IMG/VR virus record: IMGVR_UViG_3300017989_000215
Span: 1 to 39,379 of that record
DNA length: 39,379 bases
Reading direction: 5' to 3' (one strand)
From: a virus
This document shows, one piece after another, positions 24,370 to 31,198 of the stretch. Position numbers and translations under genes: made by a program. The stretch's first letter is position 1. Each line of letters begins with the position of its first letter. Below the pieces are notes generated by a model. That model was given only the letters and a program-made list of their open reading frames with translations, ran no database searches and was not told where the DNA came from.

Positions 24370-26061
24370 TTACTTACCTAAATTTTGAGCCCTTTGAAGT
24401 AACTTAAAGAAAGCATCAATATTCTCTTCATTCTCGTCTAGCTTCTGCTTGGCTATCATCGCCGCTGTACCCAACGCAGAACCAACACCCAACGCAACAC
24501 CTCCAAGTCCTATTCCAGCCATCTTGGTCGCATCCCAAGCGTTTTCAAAAAAAGTAGGACCAGACGGAACATGTGACGCTTTTGGTGTTGGCCTAGGAGC
24601 AGGAGCAGGAGTAAATTCTGGAACATTAACATGAGGAGATGAAGCTGGAACGAATGTAGGCGTAACTCGTGGTACCATACGAGGTCTATCTTGGCTCTTA
24701 GGTATACTTGCGTTAGACACATCAACAGGAACTTCATTGGTCTGTGTATTATCAGGAATAGGCTCAGGACCCGTTGAAGTAGTATCTGTTTTTTCTTCAG
24801 TGACTATCGGCTCGACAACAATATCACCCAATGTCTCACAAGGCCCCTGATCAGTTACAGGTGTCGAGGACACAGGTGCCGCTGACTCTTGAGTCGCTGA
24901 CTCTTGAGCCGAAGACAAAACAGCTGCAGCAGTAACCGTTTCAGTTGCATCTAAATTCTTATTAACCTGCTTAATTGTTTCTTCTATAGATGTATTTGTT
25001 GCTATATGCTCAGCCTTCTTTTTAACTTTACTAACTAAATCGGCTTTGCGGTCAGCCTCAGCTTTGTCGGTCTGCTTTTTATCTTCTTCTGCTTTTCTTT
25101 TAGCTTCTCTGTCTGTTGTTTTATCTTTCCTAGAACGTTCTCTTACAGCAGGAGGAGCAAACTTACCAAGTTCACTTGCAATTTGATCAAGTGGATAACC
25201 ATTTGCCTGCATGACTTCGAACCTTTCACGCTTTTCAGGAGTATCTGCTAAATAAGACTTAATATTTTGCCTCTCTTCATAACTATGTGTATTTTCAAAG
25301 CTATCTGGAAACTGCCTTGCATAAATATTATCTAGCATTTTATCAAGCTTATTATCATGTAGCTCTTTTTCTAGTTTTGCACCTTTTTCAGCAACTTTCC
25401 TTCTAGCCTCTACCCGTCCTTTATGTGTAAGTAATTTAGTAGCGTCAGCTATACCTGTAGCCGCAGCTGCTGCCACAGTAGCCGTAGCTGCGGCTACTAC
25501 CGGAGCAGCTTTAACAATCTCAGGAATAACTTCTGGAGCCTCTAACACTAACTCAACTACAGCATCATAAACATTGTGCATTAAAAATGCAGTACCATTA
25601 CTATCAGCCTGAAAGTAATTATGAACCTTATTTAGAGACAAAATATAAAAACTTATAGGAGGACCTGTAGTCTGGAAGTCAGTTACCGCTTCAATATCAT
25701 AAGACTTTAACTCATGACTCAATATCTTATCCCCAACACTCAACTCTTTTACGCTTATAAAACTATTTTTATTAACACAGAATATTCTTGCCTCTCTAGA
25801 ACAACACAGAATCCCTGATGAGGTTTTTATAATGATTACGTTAATGGATTTAAATTTTAAAAGGCTACTTACCTGAATGTTTCTAAACTCACCATTTTTT
25901 AGGCAAGCTACATTATCAAAAATAGTAAATCTCTCTATAGGCTTAAAACCAGTACTCGAATTTCTGGTAGCTACTAAAGAACCCTTAGGAACACCTGGCT
26001 TAGTATAATTAAATAATACAAGTAGTAAGAATATACATACAGCAGATATCTTTTTCCACAT
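24370..26061 (-). CDS. Exported protein with degenerate Hint (intein/hedgehog-type) domain
   Basis: 563 residues. A signal peptide or anchor (MWKKISAVCIFLLLVLFNY) is followed at residues 22-163 by a Hint-like domain: VPKGSLVATRNSSTGFKPIE, VKELSVGDKILS, FYILSLNKVHNYF and a closing TAFLMHN. The expected catalytic Cys1 is replaced (Gly23) and the block-B histidine is missing (CCSREARIFCV), while the C-terminal His-Asn is kept, so normal self-splicing is unlikely. Then come an Ala/Val stretch, a Lys/Glu-rich coiled region (210-360), a Pro/Thr/Ser linker (370-500) and a Gly-rich hydrophobic segment near the end (MAGIGLGGVALGVGSALGT). Hint domains occur in secreted processing proteins and polymorphic toxins; no toxin domain is recognised here. 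AAAGGAG supports the ATG. Confidence 0.7.
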   Translation of the reverse strand: MWKKISAVCIFLLLVLFNYTKPGVPKGSLVATRNSSTGFKPIERFTIFDNVACLKNGEFRNIQVSSLLKFKSINVIIIKTSSGILCCSREARIFCVNKNSFISVKELSVGDKILSHELKSYDIEAVTDFQTTGPPISFYILSLNKVHNYFQADSNGTAFLMHNVYDAVVELVLEAPEVIPEIVKAAPVVAAATATVAAAAATGIADATKLLTHKGRVEARRKVAEKGAKLEKELHDNKLDKMLDNIYARQFPDSFENTHSYEERQNIKSYLADTPEKRERFEVMQANGYPLDQIASELGKFAPPAVRERSRKDKTTDREAKRKAEEDKKQTDKAEADRKADLVSKVKKKAEHIATNTSIEETIKQVNKNLDATETVTAAAVLSSAQESATQESAAPVSSTPVTDQGPCETLGDIVVEPIVTEEKTDTTSTGPEPIPDNTQTNEVPVDVSNASIPKSQDRPRMVPRVTPTFVPASSPHVNVPEFTPAPAPRPTPKASHVPSGPTFFENAWDATKMAGIGLGGVALGVGSALGTAAMIAKQKLDENEENIDAFFKLLQRAQNLGK

Positions 26062-26133
26062 AGTGAAAACTCCTTTAAGATAAACAGAAAAATAGAACTA
26101 AAACTTGTACGATATTAGCAAGCTGAATAATTT

Positions 26134-26955
26134 TTACAATGTAGAATTACAAAGCTGAATGTAATAATCTAAGTCAGCACACTCAAATTCTGGTTCGCCA
26201 AGCAATGCTATTATTATTTGTGGAGTCACTGATATTCCTGCACCTATAAGAATTAAAGCGGTCTTTTTCAGCAAAGAAAACATTGTCTGGGCCTTAGTCC
26301 TTGGAAGCTTAGAGCTGTCTATTATAGTAAGCGGAGGAAGCTTACTGTCGATCTCTATTATTTTCTTAAAAAAACATAATCTATTAGATCCTGTGTTTAG
26401 TCTATCTAACTCACTCTCAATCTCTGGAGTTATGCTTTTCCATACAGAAGACAGTAGATCAGCCATAAAAGAAAGACTTCTTGGGTTATGCTCTGGGTGA
26501 GTTAACTCAAGATCTTGCCTAAGCATAGAAGGATCGGAAAACTTTCTTATTCCGGTATATTTATGCAATTCAGGCAAAGTTAACCTAAATTCTTTCTCAC
26601 TAGGATCTGTTATAGAAATATTGAACCTATTATTCTTAAACGACATATATCTTACTTTAGGATTAAGTAGCGCAAAAGAAATAGCTCCATAAGGAATAGA
26701 GGTTAGATCCATATTCTCTAAGATCAAGTTACTAACTTCGTATTGCTGAATAAAATGTTTAATATGTTCAAATATCTGCGAAAAACCATCGTCTCCAACA
26801 GGCAGATTACTAAGATCCAAAGTTTTAGACTCGGGAGAATAATAATTCCTTAAAGAAAACGTATTTAGTGATACATTATGGAGTTCTATGACATGCGGTT
26901 GCTCCATAGAAAATAAGCAAGAGCTGAAAGACAATAGAAGAAGTATTTTTTTCAT
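26134..26955 (-). CDS. Exported LRR-like protein with C-terminal membrane helix
   Basis: 273 residues from ATG 26955 (AGGA upstream); a longer reading from 27003 starts inside the terminator and is rejected. A Sec signal (MKKILLLLSFSSCLFS, cut before MEQ) is followed by leucine-rich-repeat-like strands (SKTLDLSNLPVGDDGF, VSNLILENMDLTSIP, VRYMSFKNNRFNIS; about 43-112), a helical middle and a hydrophobic helix near 235-257 (TALILIGAGISVTPQIIIAL). Likely held in the inner membrane with an extracytoplasmic LRR face. Signal and start resemble, from memory, Dependentiae secreted proteins. Just after the scaffold terminator; probably a cargo gene. Confidence 0.65.
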   Translation of the reverse strand: MKKILLLLSFSSCLFSMEQPHVIELHNVSLNTFSLRNYYSPESKTLDLSNLPVGDDGFSQIFEHIKHFIQQYEVSNLILENMDLTSIPYGAISFALLNPKVRYMSFKNNRFNISITDPSEKEFRLTLPELHKYTGIRKFSDPSMLRQDLELTHPEHNPRSLSFMADLLSSVWKSITPEIESELDRLNTGSNRLCFFKKIIEIDSKLPPLTIIDSSKLPRTKAQTMFSLLKKTALILIGAGISVTPQIIIALLGEPEFECADLDYYIQLCNSTL

Positions 26956-26967
26956 ATTAATCCTAAT

Positions 26968-27000
26968 AAAAAAAAGGCAACCCGCGAGGAACAGGCTGCC
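26968..27000 (-). terminator. Strong rho-independent terminator after the scaffold gene
   Basis: On the - strand GGCAGCCTG, TTCCTCG, CGGGTTGCC (nine pairs including G-U) followed by eight Ts. It ends the scaffold transcript 13 bases before the next start, so the downstream exported genes rely on read-through or a promoter inside the scaffold gene. Confidence 0.88.
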
Positions 27001-27042
27001 CAAAGAGAATAGTAAAGGAGAATTTGTCGCAAGTCTTTTTTA

Positions 27043-27873
27043 CTACCCCTGTGATAATTCAAGCATTTCTTTGTAAATAGCAGCCCTCTGCTCCTCAGAA
27101 CTTACATCGCTAAAGCTTGAAGCATGAGTCAACGGCGAAGAACTGGCCTTTCCAGCAGACGCTCTAGGCTTTGCTGTATTCTTCGATATCTTAGCCTCTT
27201 CTGCCTCAAACTTGTTATCCATGTTTATGCCAAACTTTTTTATAAGAGTATAAGCAGCACATGCCTTGTTATACAAATCAGGACTCTGTGCTAACGAATT
27301 AGCTATCTCTGGATAAACGAGATTTAAAGCTTCAATATTTTTAGCTGACACAACGCTATCAAAATCTGGATACTTCGCCTTAATAGCCATCTCTGTTTGA
27401 TTCTGAGAGGCTCTATACTCTTGCTCTGCTAATTTTTGTTCTAATTTTTTTATCTTAGAAGTGACTTTAGAAATATGCTTACCCTCAACCAAGCTATCCG
27501 GATCCAGTTCCATGTCGACATCAGGGACGGATTCTTTAGTAGCAGGGCTTTTAGGTAGCTCACCAGTTTGCTGATTATACGCTTTTTCCATGAATTCATA
27601 CTTTTTACGATACTCATCTCTTTCCTTCTCAGCAGCCTCTCTAGCTTTCCTTAAAGCAACAAAATTAATATCCTCTTTAGGCCTATAAACCTTCTCTTTG
27701 ACCTCTTCCTGTTGAGCAACTACCTCATCACCCTCAGCCAAATCATTATCAGATACTTCTAACTCAGGCTCTGCTTGCGAGACAACCTCTTCCTCGGTTT
27801 TTTCTGGAACATCAATACCACTCATAGACAACGGCGCTAAATCTACTCCTTGACCCTTAAGATCTTCTGACAT
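27043..27873 (-). CDS. Capsid scaffolding protein candidate
   Basis: 276 residues, highly charged and helical, no signal: acidic N-terminus (EKTEEEVVSQAEPELEVSDN, EGDEVVAQQEEV), then basic helices (KAREAAEKERDEYRKKYEF), a coiled coil (SKVTSKIKKLEQKLAEQEYR), a compact AIKAKYPDFDSVV-NIEALNL domain and a Ser-rich C-terminus (SSEEQRAAIYKEMLELSQ). This layout and the place between portal-side genes and capsid match phage scaffolds that template head assembly and are removed before packaging. It starts inside the 3' end of the upstream gene (31-base overlap). Unusually, three cargo genes separate it from the capsid gene. Confidence 0.75.
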   Translation of the reverse strand: MSEDLKGQGVDLAPLSMSGIDVPEKTEEEVVSQAEPELEVSDNDLAEGDEVVAQQEEVKEKVYRPKEDINFVALRKAREAAEKERDEYRKKYEFMEKAYNQQTGELPKSPATKESVPDVDMELDPDSLVEGKHISKVTSKIKKLEQKLAEQEYRASQNQTEMAIKAKYPDFDSVVSAKNIEALNLVYPEIANSLAQSPDLYNKACAAYTLIKKFGINMDNKFEAEEAKISKNTAKPRASAGKASSSPLTHASSFSDVSSEEQRAAIYKEMLELSQG

Positions 27874-28349
27874 GCCTTCTCCCTCTTTTTACTAAACTCA
27901 TACATCTTCCTATCCAGCGCTCCACTATTAAAGTCTAAAACATAATCCAATAATGCTTTATCAGTCTTAGAATAACTTAAAGGATTAGAGATAAACAAAG
28001 CACAAGTTTCTATATCCGGAACAACCCACAACAGCTCTAACTCACACTTATGATGATCATAATAAAACAACTGCTGATCATAAAATGGTTCAGGACATGT
28101 TCTACGTGCTTGTGGAAGCTTTCTGATTATATCTGTGATAGGATCCTTTCGTATAGCTATTTCAATGAAAAAATCTTCATCTTTCCAATTCTTCTTAGTA
28201 GCCTCTACTTGATCCATAAGTAATTTAAATAATTCTTTAACATGAGAACTCGATACATCACCAACTAGAAGCCCAGAAACGTCCTTTTTAGCTAGCTCTG
28301 CCGCCATCTTACCTATAGGCGTATTTTTACCATTATCTTTTATTATCAT
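27843..28349 (-). CDS. Conserved phage head-region protein of unknown function
   Basis: 168 residues: helical KELFKLLMDQVEATKKNWKD, then DFFIEIAIRKDPITDIIRKL, PQARRTCPEPFYDQQLFYYD, CELELLWVVPDIETCALFI and a basic C-terminus (KKREKACQKILRVKE). From memory the CPEPFYDQ...LLWVVPD block recurs in small proteins next to scaffold genes of environmental podoviruses; no function is assigned. The overlap with the scaffold gene suggests translational coupling. Possible roles: scaffold or portal cofactor. Confidence 0.65.
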   Translation of the reverse strand: MIIKDNGKNTPIGKMAAELAKKDVSGLLVGDVSSSHVKELFKLLMDQVEATKKNWKDEDFFIEIAIRKDPITDIIRKLPQARRTCPEPFYDQQLFYYDHHKCELELLWVVPDIETCALFISNPLSYSKTDKALLDYVLDFNSGALDRKMYEFSKKREKACQKILRVKE

Positions 28350-28442
28350 TTATCTTCTCTACCTTCTTCCTTAACCTTCTTCTCCTAAAGTATCTCTTTA
28401 TATTAGACCATAAAAAACTAATAATAAATACTCCATATAAAT

Positions 28443-28478
28443 AAAAAAGCCGGGCTAGAAAGGAGTTAACAGCCCGGC
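28443..28478 (-). terminator. Strong rho-independent terminator
   Basis: On the - strand GCCGGGCT (28478-28471), a 14-base loop, AGCCCGGC (28456-28449), then TTTTTT. Perfect eight-base stem. It ends the portal-side transcript after the 52-residue gene at 28505. The following 28350-28442 must hold the promoter for the scaffold genes; no convincing boxes are seen. Confidence 0.92.
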
Positions 28479-28504
28479 ATAAAGAAAAGTAGTAGTAATG
28501 AATA

Positions 28505-28663
28505 TTATCTATAAGAGTAATATACGTTAGTACGCACTTGCTCTTTTTCAGAATCTTTAAATTCTTTTTTAACTTTAGGATTAGCTATATTAGCAGGCTT
28601 TCCTAAAATATTATAGGCAATCTTAGTAGCCTTAGATTTAGGCCTAATCATCATTACTGCCAT
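28505..28663 (-). CDS. Small basic protein (52 aa)
   Basis: Begins MAVMMIRPKSKATKIAYNIL and ends EKEQVRTNVYYSYR; Lys/Arg-rich, no membrane segment. AAGGATT is well placed before the ATG at 28663, it begins 8 bases after the gene ending at 28672, and a strong terminator follows, so it is probably real. It has a counterpart in position to small basic proteins near portal genes; function unknown. Confidence 0.55.
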   Translation of the reverse strand: MAVMMIRPKSKATKIAYNILGKPANIANPKVKKEFKDSEKEQVRTNVYYSYR

Positions 28664-28671
28664 AATAATCC

Positions 28672-28881
28672 TTATTTTTTAGGATGCTTCTTGCTATTAA
28701 GCTTAGAAAGATCTTCATTAAAAGCCATATCCATGCCCTGCATTGTATCAGGATAAGGAACACTCTCTAAATTGTTCATATTTCCAACCTTGACCATCTT
28801 TATTCCTTGAGGAAGGTTGCAATCTTGACTTTCATCACATGATACAGCCGCAGCCTTTGAATTATAATACTTTTTTGCCAT
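28672..28881 (-). CDS. Small conserved phage-type protein
   Basis: 69 residues: basic MAKKYYNSKAAAVSCDES, a beta PQGIKMVKVGNMNNLESVPY segment with PYPDTMQGMDMAF, and a Lys-rich end (SKLNSKKHPKK). From memory a short MAKKYY-type protein follows the portal gene in several environmental podoviruses. Role unknown, perhaps a head-assembly cofactor. Confidence 0.6.
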   Translation of the reverse strand: MAKKYYNSKAAAVSCDESQDCNLPQGIKMVKVGNMNNLESVPYPDTMQGMDMAFNEDLSKLNSKKHPKK

Positions 28882-28970
28882 AACTCTTTCCTAGTAGAAA
28901 CTGCTACCTAAATAGCAAGCGTTAAACTCTAACTACCAGCTATAAAAACTATTCTTATAACCAGACTCCA

Positions 28971-29015
28971 ATATAACTATGAACCAATAACATATCATTT
29001 GCAACATAGTTATAT
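28971..29015. repeat. 11-bp inverted repeat at the portal gene 3' end
   Basis: ATATAACTATG (28971-28981) and CATAGTTATAT (29005-29015), perfect, overlapping the portal stop codon. It may form a 3' stem in the mRNA; no T-run follows, so it is not a typical terminator. The remaining gap 28882-28970 shows nothing else. Confidence 0.5.
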
Positions 29016-31043
29016 TTTTGAAGCAACAGTGGCCTTTGCAACATCACTTGGACCATCTTCGTTAGCCTCAGACTGAGCCTGAAGCAACTTAGATAAAGCC
29101 ACAAGCTTTTGTAGCTGATCTATGTCTACATTATCTATTTCCTGCATACCCTTCAACAGATCAAGTAAACCAGCAGCCCTGTCTTTATAAGCCTCAGCCT
29201 TACGTTCTTCAGCTAACTCTTTATTCTCTTCTATTCGAGATACTCTTTCTAAGCCAAGACCCTTATCAGCTGTTGCTCTTGCGTGCGCCAAATCAGTACG
29301 AGCCTGTATTTCTGCCATCTGAACTTGAGCTTGTTGCTGTTGCATTTGCTGTTCTTGCTGCTGTTGTTGTTGAACGGTTTTAATAAGATCTGATTTATTT
29401 TGTAATGTTACTGCCTCAATTAAACTTTCATCAGGTATAGGAACACCAATCTCACGAAGCTTAATATACTGAGCAAACTGCATTTGTTTTTGAGTTGTAG
29501 TATTAAGTCCCTCTTCAACAGCACAGTCATACTTACCGAAAGCCTTATTATAAAACTGAGGCAACGGCTCTTCGTTTAATATGCGCTTAACTTTACCCGG
29601 CATAAAATTGTTTTGAATAACACCTAAAAGTTTAGAGCCTAAAAGTTTAAGTGCGTAATCAGCGTTACTAAAAATAGGTTGCAATGTTGTCAAACCAGCA
29701 GACTGTCTTAACATCGCAAGTACACCGGCTTTGTCATCTACTGCTGAGCCTAACAACTCTTCAGAAACACCTGAAATACTGTTAATCTCATCACCCATTG
29801 CCCTAGATACTTCCAAGGTTGATGGAGGTATACTTCCCGGCTGTATCTGCTGTAAGTCGGTCATTTGAGCACTAGACTTAACAACCAATGACTTACCTTG
29901 ACCGGTTTTAAATACATCCATCGGATTAACAAGAGCGCCCTCTTTATATATCCAGCCAGAAGTAACTTGAGATTCAAGCATGTCGAGCTCTATAGCCTTA
30001 CGCCTGTTATACAAGAACTGAGCATCTATTAACCCACGAACAACACCTTGTATCCTCCATGTGTAATCAGTAATTTGAGGATTAAAGTAACATAAAACAG
30101 GAACAAACGGATAAGAATCAATACCTAAAGGATTAGGTCCATCGTACATAATCTTACCCTGCAGAACTATGGTAAGTCTTACTGTTGGAATATCTTGCTC
30201 TACCACCGAAACCTGAGGATACATCTTTAAAAACTTCTCAAGACCTTCGGGGTCGTTCTTGTCCCATTCCATAGACTCACCTGTCTGCTTATCAACAAGT
30301 AATTTTTGAGACCTAAAAGAACGGTAATAATATTCGTCGTAAGACATAAGATTATTATTCGCGGCATCAAACGTCTCCGGAAGGTAATTAAATTTGCCAT
30401 CCTTAGAATTTGACGTAGAAAGAGACATGATAATATCTTTCTTGTCTGGCAAATAAGACAAAGCTTCGCTGCGAGTTATATAAGTCCTCTTCCATATAAA
30501 GTTACAGTCAGATAAATCTTTTTTCTTAAAGAAAGGGTCAATAATAAAGGTGTTATAAGGGCAATTTTCGACAACAACATCTCCAGAAACAGGATCTGCC
30601 CTATAATCCATTGTTACCTGAATTAGTGATATACCACCAACAACAGAATCATGAAAAGAATCAGAAAAAGTTTCGAGTATCCCAGAACCTCTATCAAGCC
30701 ACATCAAGATCTTACTAAACTGATCCGCTGTTTCCTGGTCAGCATTTTCTACAGGAATAGCAATTATAGACTTTCTATTTTTACATTGATGACCATGAAT
30801 CATGTTAACGGTAGTTCTAATATGGTTCAGACTTAATAGATTACGCCTTGAAGCAGGAACATTATTATAAAGCTCTGACCAAAGATTAGGATCTCCAGCT
30901 TCAGCCCTAGAATCTCTATCAGCCATCCCCCACATAGTCTCATTAATAGATATTACCCTAGTATAACTATCCTCCATAACCTCTAAACGAGCTCTATCTT
31001 CAGGATCTCTAACCTCATAAGGAACCTCTGGAAATATTGCCAT
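29010..31043 (-). CDS. Portal protein, P22-type
   Basis: 677 residues; 12 copies form the ring at the head vertex through which DNA is packaged and to which the tail attaches. Recognisable pieces: LLSLNHIRTTVNMIHGHQCK, VVGGISLIQVTMDYRADPV, CNFIWKRTYITRSEALSYLP, a DSYPFVPVLCYFNPQ strand, YNRRKAIELDMLESQVTSGW and ISGVSEELLGSAVDDKAGVL (stem/clip regions), ending in a Gln-rich coiled coil (QQQQQEQQMQQQQAQVQMAE) like the barrel of P22 portals. Length fits the P22-like family. It lies downstream of the terminase, separated by the terminator at 31141-31169. Confidence 0.88.
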   Translation of the reverse strand: MAIFPEVPYEVRDPEDRARLEVMEDSYTRVISINETMWGMADRDSRAEAGDPNLWSELYNNVPASRRNLLSLNHIRTTVNMIHGHQCKNRKSIIAIPVENADQETADQFSKILMWLDRGSGILETFSDSFHDSVVGGISLIQVTMDYRADPVSGDVVVENCPYNTFIIDPFFKKKDLSDCNFIWKRTYITRSEALSYLPDKKDIIMSLSTSNSKDGKFNYLPETFDAANNNLMSYDEYYYRSFRSQKLLVDKQTGESMEWDKNDPEGLEKFLKMYPQVSVVEQDIPTVRLTIVLQGKIMYDGPNPLGIDSYPFVPVLCYFNPQITDYTWRIQGVVRGLIDAQFLYNRRKAIELDMLESQVTSGWIYKEGALVNPMDVFKTGQGKSLVVKSSAQMTDLQQIQPGSIPPSTLEVSRAMGDEINSISGVSEELLGSAVDDKAGVLAMLRQSAGLTTLQPIFSNADYALKLLGSKLLGVIQNNFMPGKVKRILNEEPLPQFYNKAFGKYDCAVEEGLNTTTQKQMQFAQYIKLREIGVPIPDESLIEAVTLQNKSDLIKTVQQQQQQEQQMQQQQAQVQMAEIQARTDLAHARATADKGLGLERVSRIEENKELAEERKAEAYKDRAAGLLDLLKGMQEIDNVDIDQLQKLVALSKLLQAQSEANEDGPSDVAKATVASKI

Positions 31044-31094
31044 CTAACTCTCCTATCTCATTAACAACAACCAATACATTCACACATTTATATC

Positions 31095-31124
31095 ATTGTA
31101 GTTAATAGACGGACCTAAAGGCAA
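31095..31124 (-). promoter_or_regulatory. Possible promoter for the portal gene
   Basis: On the - strand TTGCCT (31124-31119), 18 bases, TACAAT (31100-31095), located after the terminase terminator and about 50 bases before the portal start. Boxes are fair and the position is the reason for listing it. Confidence 0.45.
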
Positions 31125-31140
31125 TAAATGTTATCTGCAT

Positions 31141-31169
31141 AAAAAAAGGGCCAGCCTTGCAGCCGACCC
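31141..31169 (-). terminator. Strong rho-independent terminator after terminase
   Basis: On the - strand GGGTCGGC (31169-31162), TGCAAG, GCTGGCCC (31155-31148; two G-U pairs) then seven Ts (31147-31141). It ends the terminase transcript and isolates the portal gene. Confidence 0.92.
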
Positions 31170-31198
31170 AGGAACGAAAGAATCCATGCAATTATTAA

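Noticed and set aside
26134-27003. Longer start at 27003 for the LRR-like gene
   Set aside because: It would begin within the scaffold terminator without a ribosome site; ATG 26955 has AGGA and gives a standard signal peptide.
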